Shown: one piece after another, positions 8,165 through 16,384 of the stretch
How positions within the stretch are numbered: the first letter of the stretch is position 1
How the letters are laid out: the number at the start of each line of letters is the position of its first letter
Assembly (NCBI RefSeq): GCF_000235605.1
Contig: NC_016584.1
Location: 3,702,001-3,766,000, forward strand
Length of the DNA: 64,000 bases
DNA from: Desulfosporosinus orientis DSM 765
GTDB taxonomy: Bacteria; Bacillota; Desulfitobacteriia; Desulfitobacteriales; Desulfitobacteriaceae
Direction: 5' to 3'
Translations under genes and position numbers: made by a program
The notes under the pieces: model-generated
What the model was told of the DNA's origin: nothing
Databases searched by the model: none
What the model saw: only the letters and a program-made list of their open reading frames with translations

Positions 8165-10282
8165 CTAATCCAGGGTTACTTCGTATAACGTCACAGAGCC
8201 ATTTCTATCCGTACCTCTTTCCGCAGAAGCCTCTGTACCGGACTGCCATTCTTCCTGAGGCACTTCCCTGCCGTTTTCCCGAATCCAAGTTTGGACCTCT
8301 GAACTTCCTCCGCCAAAGCCTCCGCCTGAAGTTAGGAAATATTTAACCTCGTGATTAGCCACCATTTCTTTCAGCTTATCCACGGTCAAAATTGGGTCAT
8401 TGCCGGAAAATCCGCCCATCGCCATAACTGCCTGACCGGTCTGGATAATATAGGCTTCAGCTGTACCGGCATTGGTTGTGGCAAATAAATATTTTTCACC
8501 GGTGTTGTTAGCTGTCAAATAGTTTATTAAAGCTGAGTTAATATTTTCTTGCCGGCTGAAGCTGACATTTCCATTTCCCGGGTCTTGACCTTGGCTTGGG
8601 CCTGCTCCTTGTCCCGGCATACCCCTGCCGGAACTTTCCGGTCCGGCTGCCGGCAGAGTACTGTTCCCGCCATAAAGAAGGGGCGTTGCGGCCCAAAAGA
8701 GCGGTGCCATAAGCAGCACTAAAATAGCTCCTGATGCTGCAACCTTTCTTGAATTTCCCCAAACCAGCTTTACCAGGCCTTTTATTTGCGTAATTCCTAA
8801 ATACAGAGCAGCACCAATTCCCAGAACCCCAACAATTACCGGCAAAGCCAGCCCAATCTGAGCTTTGTAGGGCAGCAAAATATAGACTTGGAATAAGGTT
8901 GTTCCTAAAATTCCGGCAGGCAAGAGCCAGCCTTTCCAACCATCACAATTACGGGTAAAACCGTAGAGTTCTGTCCACCCTGCTCCTGTCAGGGCTGCAA
9001 TAGCCGGGGCAAGCATCACTAAATAATATTGATGGAAAAAGCCTGCTACACTGAAGAAGCCCATCATGGGAAGCAGCCATGCCAGCCAAAAAAGAGTTTC
9101 TTTCTGCTTATCGGTCATTGCTTTCTTGCGGCGAAGACCCAGCAATAAGCCTAGAGCACCCAATAAGGCAATGGGCAAAAGCCAGCTGATCTGTCCTGAT
9201 AATTGAGATTGGAATAAGCGGAAGGGTCCTGGTGTACCTGTGTTGAACATTCCCCCATTTCCCGGTCCTCCCCCGCCGTCATTAGGATTTCCGGCCCGGT
9301 TTCTCCCATCATCCCCTGGCAGGGTTCTGGAATTTCCGTCCTGACCGGGAGAAAATCCTGAGGGAAACTGGTTAGAGTCATCCGGGCGCATCCGGCTGCC
9401 ATCATCAGATCCTTGTTCAAACATCTGATTTGATCCCGGCTGATTAAAGGCCTGATTGCCATCTCCCGGCCGGTTCCCTCCACCCGCCCCTCTCTGACCC
9501 GTTAATCGGGAAAGTCCATTATAGCCAAAGGCCAGCTCCAACACAGAGTTAGTCTGACTGCTGCCGATATAGGGACGATTATCCGCAGGGATACTGTCTA
9601 CTACCACAGCCCATGAAAAGGAAAGGATCAGCAGAACTGCCGTGGAACCGGCCAGAACAGTGAGTTTCTTTTTCAGGTTGGCCTTATAGGCCAGCCAATA
9701 AAAGAGATAGAAAGCGGGAAAAACCATAAATGCCTGGAGCATTTTAATGTTAAAGCCTACCCCAATCAGTCCAAAGGCTGCAAGGAACCAAGGCCACTTC
9801 TTTGTTTTAACAGCTTTAAAGAGTAACCAGGTTGCCGCAAGAAGAGTAAAAACCAGCAGACTGTCCACATTATTGGTACGGCTCACTGCTGCCGCAATGG
9901 GAGTACAGGCCATGACCAGGGCTGACAGTCTTGCAGCAGTTTTGCCAAAGGTCGGTTTCACAAGGATATAAACTAGGATCACCGAGCCTACTCCAGCCAG
10001 AGCTTGCGGCAAAATCACACTCCAACCATGGACACCAAATATCGATGCAAACAAGGTTTGGACCCAAAAGGCAACCGGCGGTTTATCCACCGTTACAAAT
10101 CCTCCGGGATCAAAAGAAGCAAAAAAGAAATTGTGAAAACTTTGCAGCATACTGGTTACGGCAGCTGTGTAATAGGCATTGGCCGATTGATCTTTCCAGA
10201 TACCGTAAATATTTAAAAACCCAGCTAATAATGCGATGACTATTAAGAACGGATCCCAACGTTTAAGTTTTAGTCCTTTCAT
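8165..10282 (-). CDS. GT39-type membrane glycosyltransferase (YkcB/ArnT-like), first gene of the operon
   Basis: 705 residues, about 11-12 transmembrane segments. The first exported loop holds 'YYTAAVTSMLQSFHNFFFASFDPGG' then 'TVDKPPVAFWVQ', the PMT/ArnT-type catalytic region. An unusual exported loop (about residues 260-360) is almost all Gly, Asn, Asp, Pro, Gln and Arg. The C-terminal extracytoplasmic domain ('NTGEKYLFATTNAGTAEAYIIQTG') matches YkcB-family proteins. It probably transfers a sugar from polyprenyl phosphate to an outer-surface acceptor. Start ATG follows AAAAGGAG. Transcription should begin at the CTGAA-array promoter around 10363-10438. Confidence 0.88.
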   Translation of the reverse strand: MKGLKLKRWDPFLIVIALLAGFLNIYGIWKDQSANAYYTAAVTSMLQSFHNFFFASFDPGGFVTVDKPPVAFWVQTLFASIFGVHGWSVILPQALAGVGSVILVYILVKPTFGKTAARLSALVMACTPIAAAVSRTNNVDSLLVFTLLAATWLLFKAVKTKKWPWFLAAFGLIGVGFNIKMLQAFMVFPAFYLFYWLAYKANLKKKLTVLAGSTAVLLILSFSWAVVVDSIPADNRPYIGSSQTNSVLELAFGYNGLSRLTGQRGAGGGNRPGDGNQAFNQPGSNQMFEQGSDDGSRMRPDDSNQFPSGFSPGQDGNSRTLPGDDGRNRAGNPNDGGGGPGNGGMFNTGTPGPFRLFQSQLSGQISWLLPIALLGALGLLLGLRRKKAMTDKQKETLFWLAWLLPMMGFFSVAGFFHQYYLVMLAPAIAALTGAGWTELYGFTRNCDGWKGWLLPAGILGTTLFQVYILLPYKAQIGLALPVIVGVLGIGAALYLGITQIKGLVKLVWGNSRKVAASGAILVLLMAPLFWAATPLLYGGNSTLPAAGPESSGRGMPGQGAGPSQGQDPGNGNVSFSRQENINSALINYLTANNTGEKYLFATTNAGTAEAYIIQTGQAVMAMGGFSGNDPILTVDKLKEMVANHEVKYFLTSGGGFGGGSSEVQTWIRENGREVPQEEWQSGTEASAERGTDRNGSVTLYEVTLD

Positions 10283-10362
10283 CCTTTAATTTCTCCTTTT
10301 GCTGTTTCTTTGTTGGTTCCTTTTCCTGTAGGGAACATTCTTGTGATTTTGATTTCTGGATT

Positions 10363-10438
10363 ACTATAACTCTCGTTACTGAATTACTCCTAAATGTAAC
10401 CTGAAGGTTAAATGAGTGTTTCCTGAAAATTAGCTGAA
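10363..10438 (-). promoter_or_regulatory. Response-regulator binding array and promoter of the glycosylation operon
   Basis: Read on the plus strand, CTGAA-type pentamers start at 10379, 10390 (CTAAA), 10401, 10412 (ATGAG, degenerate), 10423 and 10434, every 11 bp exactly. On the transcribed strand this is TTCAG in tandem, ending 15 bp before a TATAGT -10 box (10363-10368). The -35 is poor. Phased direct repeats over a weak -35 are the usual target of OmpR/PhoB-family activators. The promoter of the nearby response regulator has the same design. Confidence 0.75.
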
Positions 10439-10526
10439 AATCTAGTTTAAAGATTTAAAATTAAAGGCCTTCCCGCCTGAACCGGCGAAAAAGCTCTTTC
10501 TAGCAATGATTTTATATTCAGTTTAG

Positions 10527-10555
10527 TTTCTTGATTCTTGGCAGGATGTTATAAT
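10527..10555 (+). promoter_or_regulatory. Probable galE promoter
   Basis: TTTCTT (10527-10532) and a consensus TATAAT (10550-10555) with a 17-bp spacer, 36 bp before the galE start. A near-perfect -10 with an ordinary spacer suggests constitutive sigma-A expression, unlike the divergent operon promoter. Confidence 0.6.
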
Positions 10556-10590
10556 GGTTTCAGTTTAGGTAATGAAATAAGGAGGCAATT

Positions 10591-11583
10591 ATGGAATCCA
10601 TCTTAGTATCCGGCGGAGCTGGGTATATTGGCAGTCATACTGTTGTAGCTTTGCTAGAGAAAGGTTATAAACCTGTGGTGCTTGACAGCTTAGTAACTGG
10701 GCATCGACAATCCGTGGCAAAGGATGTCCCCTTTTTCCAAGGAGATATCGCCGATTCTCAGCTTGTCCGCAAAATTGTTGAACAAGAGCAAATAAGTGCC
10801 GTTATTCATTTTGCCGCACGAAGTTTAGTAGGTGAATCCGCAGAAAAACCTGACCTTTATTTTGAGGAGAATACTGCAAAAACCAACCGTTTTGTCAGCA
10901 CACTTCTGCACTGCGGAGTAAAGCGGATTATTTTTTCTTCCACTGCGGCTACCTACGGAATCCCTGAAGATATTCCCATACCCGAAACGGCACCTACGGT
11001 TCCCATTAACCCTTACGGTTTCTCAAAACTGATGATCGAACAATCCTTTGCTTGGTTAGAAAAGGCTTACGGCCTGGAATGGATAGCTCTGCGTTATTTT
11101 AACGCTGCCGGTGCTGTTCTCGACGGCTCCCTAGGCGAGAATCATCAGCCTGAAACCCACCTGATTCCCTTAATCTTAAAAACCGCCTTAGGCCAGCGCA
11201 AAGAGATTGGCATCTTCGGTACGGACTATTCTACACCGGATGGTACCTGCATCAGAGATTATATCCATGTGCTGGATTTAGCCATGGCCCACATCCTGGC
11301 TTTAGAAGCCCTAGCCAAAGGAACTGCCAAAGGAGTCTATAATGTGGGGACAGGCTCCGGCTACAGCGTTAAAGAGGTAATTGAAACCGCTCGTCGAGTC
11401 ACTGGCCGAACCATACCTGCTGTAGAATCTCCTCGACGGCCCGGTGACCCTGACAGGTTGGTTGCTAAGGTTGAGAAGATAGAATCGCTTTTAGGATGGA
11501 CTCCTCGATTTAGTTCTTTGGAGCAGATTATTGAAAGTGCTTGGGCATGGCATCGGAGTCATCCTAAGGGATATGGAGAATAG
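10591..11583 (+). CDS. galE: UDP-glucose 4-epimerase
   Basis: Interconverts UDP-glucose and UDP-galactose with bound NAD. 330 residues, normal for the family. The Rossmann start is 'LVSGGAGYIGSHTVVALLEKG'. The catalytic region has 'FSSTAATYGIPEDIPIPE' and the YxxxK pair in 'NPYGFSKLMIEQ'. 'RYFNAAGA' and 'CIRDYIHVLDLA' are conserved. The AAGGAGG site sits 7 nt before ATG. It is divergent from the glycosylation operon, so its product may feed that pathway. A dispersed repeat starts 8 bp after the stop codon. Confidence 0.95.
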   Translation: MESILVSGGAGYIGSHTVVALLEKGYKPVVLDSLVTGHRQSVAKDVPFFQGDIADSQLVRKIVEQEQISAVIHFAARSLVGESAEKPDLYFEENTAKTNRFVSTLLHCGVKRIIFSSTAATYGIPEDIPIPETAPTVPINPYGFSKLMIEQSFAWLEKAYGLEWIALRYFNAAGAVLDGSLGENHQPETHLIPLILKTALGQRKEIGIFGTDYSTPDGTCIRDYIHVLDLAMAHILALEALAKGTAKGVYNVGTGSGYSVKEVIETARRVTGRTIPAVESPRRPGDPDRLVAKVEKIESLLGWTPRFSSLEQIIESAWAWHRSHPKGYGE

Positions 11584-11591
11584 CCAAGGAT

Positions 11592-11808
11592 AATAGGCCA
11601 CTGTGGTCGGGCGGCTTCGCCCCACATCGCTCACCCAGCATTCTGAGGCTCGCCTACTCGCCGGCGCGGGAGCTTCACCAAACCTCCGGGTAATACCTGA
11701 GGTGAACCTGGCTCCGCATACCCCGCGCCATCTTGTAGGCTTTTACCGCCTCTCCATGCAATGGGTTCACTCCTGTGGGTCGAGGCCGCCCTGGCTTTCG
11801 GGTCTATT
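11592..11808. repeat. Dispersed structured repeat, copy A
   Basis: About 217 bp, ending in an inverted repeat (AATAG..CC outside, GGGCGGCTTCG at 11609-11619 against CGAGGCCGCCC at 11781-11791). An inner stem GGCGCGG (11663-11669) pairs with CCGCGCC (11723-11729). A further stem TTCACC (11674) pairs with GGTGAA (11701). It shares with copies B-D the loop GGGTAATACCTG and the segment GGGTTCACTCCTGTGG. It encodes no credible protein and lies just after galE. Confidence 0.8.
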
Positions 11809-11886
11809 GTTCTCTAGAATGGTTTGAGGTGTTTTTCAACAAGGAATCCTCAATTCATTCAGGGCAGTAGTCCTTTATAAATAACA

Positions 11887-11936
11887 AAAAGCAAGCGTCG
11901 TTCCTCATAAATAAGGATGACGCTTGCTTTTATTAT
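11887..11936 (-). terminator. Terminator of the two-component operon
   Basis: AAAAGCAAGCGTC pairs with GACGCTTGCTTTT around a loop of about 20 nt. T-runs flank both sides, so it could work in both directions and also insulate galE and its repeat from the histidine kinase. Confidence 0.8.
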
Positions 11937-13432
11937 TCTTCACAGTACTGGGGGAGCCATACGTAAAAGGCAGTGCCTTCTTCATCCTTGCTCTCCACAC
12001 GAATGGTGCCTCCGTGCAGGTCGACAAGAGATTTGCTAATAGCCAGCCCCAGGCCGGCTCCGCCGTATTTCCGCGTCCTTGAAGAATCACTGCGGTAAAA
12101 ACGGTCAAAGAGTTTCGGCAAATGTTCCGGGGGGATTCCCGAACCATTATCCTGTACGCTTAATTGAACTCCGCCGGGAGCGCTTTCCAAGGAAATAAGG
12201 ATTTCTCCTTGTTCAGGATCCGTATGCTGAACAGCATTATGGAAAAGATTCAAGATAACTTGTTTTAACTTGTCCTCTTCAAAGCAGCATTTTAAATCCG
12301 AGGTGAGTTTGAGACTGACTTTGCGGTTTCCGGCAAGTACTCTTAACTGAGGAGCCATCCCCTTGATGATTTCATCCAAAACCCCTTCACTGAGCTGAAC
12401 ATTTGGTGAACGGTCTAACTTGGCCAGAAGCAGCAGATCTTGCACCAACTTTTTCATCCGTTCGGACTCATCATACATACTTGTTAAAGATCTGTGCAGT
12501 TTATCCGGCTGATTCATAGCCCCTCTCAGTAATACCTCTAAAAAACCGTGAATGGAAGTCAGGGGTGTACGCAGCTCGTGAGAGGCATCGGCCACAAAGC
12601 GCCTCATCTGTTCCTTGGCTTCTTTTTCAGCTGCAAAGGATATTTCCAGTCTTTCCAGCATGCCGTTAAAGGAATCTGCCAAGCGATCAATTTCTTCCTG
12701 CCCCTGGTCAACAGGCAAGCGTTCGGCTAGATTTCCGGCATCCACTTTTTCGACAGTGTCCACCATCTTTGACAAAGGTATTAAGGTCTTTTTTAATACA
12801 GGGATATAGGCCAGCATGCCCCCTATTAGAGCGAGTAAAGCAATTAATAAGAAGGTTAATAGTTGCCGTGTCAGAATATCCCGCAAAGGTTTTGTATCCA
12901 GGCTTACCTGGACCACACCAAGCAATTGATCTCTATTCTTGACAGACTGCAGAACAATCAATTGCTCGTTTCCTGAGGCCGGATCGATAATTTTATAAGT
13001 TAAATCATGTTTACTGCTTAGAGCATTTTGGTAGTCTTGATCATCAAGCTTGGGGGGAGCCTCTCCATCCTTTGAAGAATTGGAAAGCACGGAAAGAGTT
13101 CCATTAGTATCATAAAAGGCAATCGTCGAGTCCGGCAAGAAAAAGAAAGGGACACGACTGGGACCGATGTGAGGCAATTTTATCTCAAAGGCATTGTCCT
13201 CAGGAGAGCCTCCTAAGTTAAGATTCATTTCATCAAACAAACTTGCCTTCTCCCATGCTTCAATAGGGATTGACAAAATCTGGCTTTGAATACTTTGAGC
13301 TTTATTTTGATAGATAAAACCCCGCATGAAAATATATTGAAAAAGGCCTATGATTACCAGCAATCCCGCAATAAGCAGTAGGGAACGAGATAAGAGCTGA
13401 AAGCGAAGTGAGTTAGTTTTAATTCGTTTCAT
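11933..13432 (-). CDS. Two-component sensor histidine kinase
   Basis: 499 residues. TM1 is about residues 12-36, then an extracytoplasmic sensor of about 150 residues, TM2 about 190-212, and a HAMP segment ('TLIPLSKMVDTVEKVDAGNL'). The HisKA phosphoacceptor is His285 in 'ADASHELRTPLTSIHGF'. ATPase boxes follow: N box 'LNLFHNAVQHT', G1 'VQDNGSGIPPEHLPKLFDRF', G2 'GGAGLGLAISKSLVDLHGG'. Its ATG overlaps the response regulator stop by one base, so the pair is translationally coupled. The signal is unknown; an envelope stress or wall precursor signal is a guess from the neighbouring glycosylation genes. Confidence 0.93.
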   Translation of the reverse strand: MKRIKTNSLRFQLLSRSLLLIAGLLVIIGLFQYIFMRGFIYQNKAQSIQSQILSIPIEAWEKASLFDEMNLNLGGSPEDNAFEIKLPHIGPSRVPFFFLPDSTIAFYDTNGTLSVLSNSSKDGEAPPKLDDQDYQNALSSKHDLTYKIIDPASGNEQLIVLQSVKNRDQLLGVVQVSLDTKPLRDILTRQLLTFLLIALLALIGGMLAYIPVLKKTLIPLSKMVDTVEKVDAGNLAERLPVDQGQEEIDRLADSFNGMLERLEISFAAEKEAKEQMRRFVADASHELRTPLTSIHGFLEVLLRGAMNQPDKLHRSLTSMYDESERMKKLVQDLLLLAKLDRSPNVQLSEGVLDEIIKGMAPQLRVLAGNRKVSLKLTSDLKCCFEEDKLKQVILNLFHNAVQHTDPEQGEILISLESAPGGVQLSVQDNGSGIPPEHLPKLFDRFYRSDSSRTRKYGGAGLGLAISKSLVDLHGGTIRVESKDEEGTAFYVWLPQYCEE

Positions 13433-14112
13433 TACAGATCAACCCGATAACCTGCTCCCCGTAAGGTTCGAATTAAACGATGTTCTTTATCGTTTAATTT
13501 TTCCCTGAGGGAACGAATATACACCTCGACAATGTTCTCATCTCCGCCGAAGTCATAGCCCCAGACCTTATCCAAGATTTTAGCTTTGCTTAAGACTAAG
13601 CCATGATTCAGCACCAGGAATTTCAGCAGCTCATACTCCGTGGTGGATAACTCCAAAACCCTTTGCTCATAAAGGATCTCTTTGCGCCTGTCGTCGATCC
13701 GAAAAGCTCCCAGCTCAACCTCTCCAATGAGATTGGGAAATTGATTGCGGATTCTGGCGTGAATGCGTGCCAGCAATTCTTCAAAACTAAAGGGTTTCAT
13801 CATGTAATCGTCCGCCCCGAGAGTCAATCCTTTCACCCGGTCGTCCACTTCATCTTTAGCGGTAAGCATGATGATAGCCACATTCTCAGTTTTCTTGAGC
13901 ATCCGACATACTTCAAAGCCATCCATGCCCGGCATCATAACATCAAGAATAACAATATGAGGCTGAAACTGCTTGGCCAAGGTTACCGCTGTCATTCCAT
14001 CCTGAGCGGTTTGCAGCTCAAATCCTTCCTCTTGCAGGCCCATTTCAAGAAATTGTAAAATATTCGGTTCATCGTCTACCAATAACAGTTTGATACCATT
14101 TACTTTCTTCAT
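13432..14112 (-). CDS. OmpR/PhoB-family response regulator
   Basis: 226 residues. The receiver domain has the acidic pair in 'LLLVDDEPNILQF', phosphoacceptor Asp57 in 'VILDVMMPGMDGF', 'MLTAKDE' and 'MKPFSFEELLARI'. The C-terminal winged helix ('ELSTTEYELLKFLVLNHG') is OmpR type. The reading frame extends 8 codons upstream to 14136, but AAAGGAG lies 9 nt before ATG 14112, so I chose that start. Its promoter holds a four-unit CTGAA array, suggesting autoregulation, and the same array fronts the glycosylation operon. Confidence 0.93.
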   Translation of the reverse strand: MKKVNGIKLLLVDDEPNILQFLEMGLQEEGFELQTAQDGMTAVTLAKQFQPHIVILDVMMPGMDGFEVCRMLKKTENVAIIMLTAKDEVDDRVKGLTLGADDYMMKPFSFEELLARIHARIRNQFPNLIGEVELGAFRIDDRRKEILYEQRVLELSTTEYELLKFLVLNHGLVLSKAKILDKVWGYDFGGDENIVEVYIRSLREKLNDKEHRLIRTLRGAGYRVDL

Positions 14113-14199
14113 AGCAATAAGCTCCTTTACATACATAAAAACGGATAATGATTTCTCAGAAGTGTTAGAATGCCGAGTTTAATCATGGGCTTTTGTCTA

Positions 14200-14253
14200 A
14201 TTATGCAGCAACAGGTTGAATCCAACCTGAAGGAAAGCTGAAAATTTCCTGAA
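14200..14253 (-). promoter_or_regulatory. Autoregulatory array and promoter of the two-component operon
   Basis: Plus-strand pentamers TTGAA (14216), CTGAA (14227), CTGAA (14238) and CTGAA (14249) recur every 11 bp. On the transcribed strand the last unit begins 15 bp before CATAAT (14200-14205), the same distance as at the glycosylation operon. The -35 is not consensus, consistent with activator dependence. Confidence 0.72.
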
Positions 14254-14275
14254 TACTGCCTATTAACAGTATAAT

Positions 14276-15724
14276 CTACTTTATTCGAATATCAAATTTC
14301 CCGGTGATTCGAATGGGATAATCTTGAATTTGAAAGGTTAAAGGGGATTGATAGTCTTGATCCAAAGGTAAAGAGATAGTGATGGTTTGATCGTAGCCAG
14401 GGGCATCGGAACAAGTTGAAAACCCTTGTCCCTTCGTACTGAAGGAATTCCCAGCTTTATCCGTAAATTCAAAGGACAGGACGCTGTACCCTCGCAGTTT
14501 ATCCAGATCCGGATTCAGCTTTAACAAAAAATCCATGTAAGCGACATTTTCTAAGAGATTGTCAGTAACCTGATAAAACTTTAACCCCGGCGGAGACTCG
14601 ATGATCTTTTTCTGGTCGAGGTCAAAGACAAGCTTTGTCTTATCCTTATCTAAAGCCCGGATACTTTTACCCCGCAGGTAGAGTTTTTGGGGCTGGGTAA
14701 AATAATTGCTTTGGAAAAAGAGAGTTTCATGGTACTCATCCTCTTTGCTGCCCGTCATTCCGTTGGCAATCCGCCCCCACTCTTCCCCTTGTTCATTGAC
14801 CAAAGCGAGATCATCAAAAGCAAAGATTTTTTTGCTGTTGGCAGGGTCGAAGACTACCCTTAAGGCCATTCGGGTGGGGTAAATCGTCAGTTTTTCAAAG
14901 GTAATTTTCTGGCCCTCAACAACCACACTCTGGTTGATTTCATATACCTTTTTCATACCAGCAAAGAGGTCTTTGTCAACAGGTATGGCTAGTTCCCAGG
15001 TTGAAGAAAGCTGATCAAAGGATTCGGGTGGCCGGTCCTGAGGGGCAGCACTAAGCTTTACTTTTAAGCTTATCACAGGGGGAATCTTCGTCCTTTCATT
15101 AAAATTGACAGTAATTTGGGAGTACACCTGATGTTCTCCATCCTCACCGGCATCCGCCATACTGCTGTAACCCAGTGCCACCTGCTGCACAGACTCCCCT
15201 TGATCATCGAAAAGTTTTACTTCTGATAACTGGACAGGGCTGCCTTTGCCAGAATAGTCCAAGGTATAGAAAAGAATCAAGCTTCCCTCGTCCATAATCA
15301 TACCATCCACTGTAAAGACAATCCCATCGTGCTCGTCGGAAACTCCCAGGGGCAGGACAAAATCATTTTTGACAGCGGATTGCAGCCCTTTGTCATAGTT
15401 GATAAGTTCAACAATATATCCTAAACCCGGGATTTGCTGCAATGCCTCGGCAATGACCGGTGAAACCCTGGCAGAGGTCATGAGTACAGCGAGAAGAAAA
15501 CAAGCAGCTATCATACTCCATTTCCTGAACCGGCGGCTTTTTTGAACTTTAACGCCTCTTGTCAGACCCCTGTTAATATACTCGTCAAGTTCAAGGGGCA
15601 CCGGCAGGGCGATTACCTGATGTTTCGCTTTGCTCAGGTCAGCCGCGAGATCGGCAGGGGCGCCGTCTTCTCTATCATTCATGTCATCTGCCCCACGTAA
15701 TTCATTGCCGTTTTCTTCAAACAT
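14276..15724 (-). CDS. DUF4179 membrane protein, probable anti-sigma factor
   Basis: 482 residues: a cytoplasmic N-terminus of about 65 residues, one transmembrane helix (about 68-87, 'WSMIAACFLLAVLMTSARVS') and a large extracytoplasmic DUF4179-type beta-rich domain. The hallmark after the membrane is 'VIAEALQQIPGLGYIVELINYDKGLQ'. Proteins of this family are regularly encoded beside ECF sigma factors and are thought to hold them inactive. The ATG overlaps the sigma stop by 8 bp, so the two are coupled. Confidence 0.85.
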   Translation of the reverse strand: MFEENGNELRGADDMNDREDGAPADLAADLSKAKHQVIALPVPLELDEYINRGLTRGVKVQKSRRFRKWSMIAACFLLAVLMTSARVSPVIAEALQQIPGLGYIVELINYDKGLQSAVKNDFVLPLGVSDEHDGIVFTVDGMIMDEGSLILFYTLDYSGKGSPVQLSEVKLFDDQGESVQQVALGYSSMADAGEDGEHQVYSQITVNFNERTKIPPVISLKVKLSAAPQDRPPESFDQLSSTWELAIPVDKDLFAGMKKVYEINQSVVVEGQKITFEKLTIYPTRMALRVVFDPANSKKIFAFDDLALVNEQGEEWGRIANGMTGSKEDEYHETLFFQSNYFTQPQKLYLRGKSIRALDKDKTKLVFDLDQKKIIESPPGLKFYQVTDNLLENVAYMDFLLKLNPDLDKLRGYSVLSFEFTDKAGNSFSTKGQGFSTCSDAPGYDQTITISLPLDQDYQSPLTFQIQDYPIRITGKFDIRIK

Positions 15725-16265
15725 GACAATCCCCCTCTCCTAAATACTTTTTAAGCTGTTTGTAAGACTGGGTTAACCAAGTTTTGATCGTCCCTTCAGG
15801 CCGTTCCAAGATAAAGGCAATTTCGCGAATGGTTAAGTCTTCAAAATACTTAAGTTCAATCACTTGCCGGTGCATTAAATCGAGACGGTCCAAGGCCATA
15901 TTAATATCTAAACGCTGCAGCCTGATCTTACTGTCAGGTTCATTGCTGTCATCGGCAGCTGCCGCACACTCCTGACGAATCTCTTCATTAAAAGAGGCAG
16001 GCTGAACTTTTCGCCGCTTTAATTCATCGCTGCAAACATTCATGAGTATGCGAATCAGCCAGGTTTGGAAATACTCTGGTCTTTTTAGCTTAGAAACTCC
16101 TCGATAAGCCCGAAAGATTGTTTCTTGGATCGCTTCCAAAGCATCCTGTTCACTCTGCAAATACCGGTAAGCAATACGATATAGTTGATTTTTATATGGT
16201 TTCAGAAGCTCATAAAAAGCCTCAGCATCTCCTCTTCTGATTGCGGCCATAATCTGCTTTTCCAT
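15717..16265 (-). CDS. ECF RNA polymerase sigma factor
   Basis: 182 residues, the usual ECF size. Region 2 runs 'YRIAYRYLQSEQDALEAIQETIFRAYRGV' and region 4 'ELKYFEDLTIREIAFILERPEGTIKTWL'. It directs polymerase to an unknown regulon, probably envelope related given its DUF4179 partner and position next to a two-component system. Start ATG has a GAGGTG site. No clear ECF-type promoter was recognised upstream. Confidence 0.93.
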   Translation of the reverse strand: MEKQIMAAIRRGDAEAFYELLKPYKNQLYRIAYRYLQSEQDALEAIQETIFRAYRGVSKLKRPEYFQTWLIRILMNVCSDELKRRKVQPASFNEEIRQECAAAADDSNEPDSKIRLQRLDINMALDRLDLMHRQVIELKYFEDLTIREIAFILERPEGTIKTWLTQSYKQLKKYLGEGDCHV

Positions 16266-16340
16266 AGTTCACCTCTTCAATCATTAGACTCAGGAATTAG
16301 CTAAAAAGTTTTAATCTGGGCCTAAAAAATTAATGCACAA

Positions 16341-16375
16341 ATCCCCACACCTACTGACGGGTGTGGGGCATCGCT
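16341..16375. terminator. GC-rich hairpin between the DUF4173 gene and the sigma gene
   Basis: CCCCACACC pairs with GGTGTGGGG around a 7-8 nt loop. The T-run is better on the plus strand (GCTTTTT) than on the minus strand, although both neighbours are on the minus strand. It may be a terminator of the upstream gene or a leader structure of the sigma gene. Confidence 0.5.
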
Positions 16376-16384
16376 TTTTGGTCA

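Noticed and set aside
10379-10438. Short tandem repeats that might suggest a CRISPR-like array
   Set aside because: The unit is only 5 bp conserved in an 11-bp period with no spacers; a regulator-binding array explains it better.
11603-11827. Plus-strand ORF of 74 codons, resembling one at 46727-46951
   Set aside because: The similarity comes from repeat copies A and D at the nucleotide level. Copies B and C break the frame, there is no ribosome binding site, and conservation follows RNA-like pairing rather than codons.
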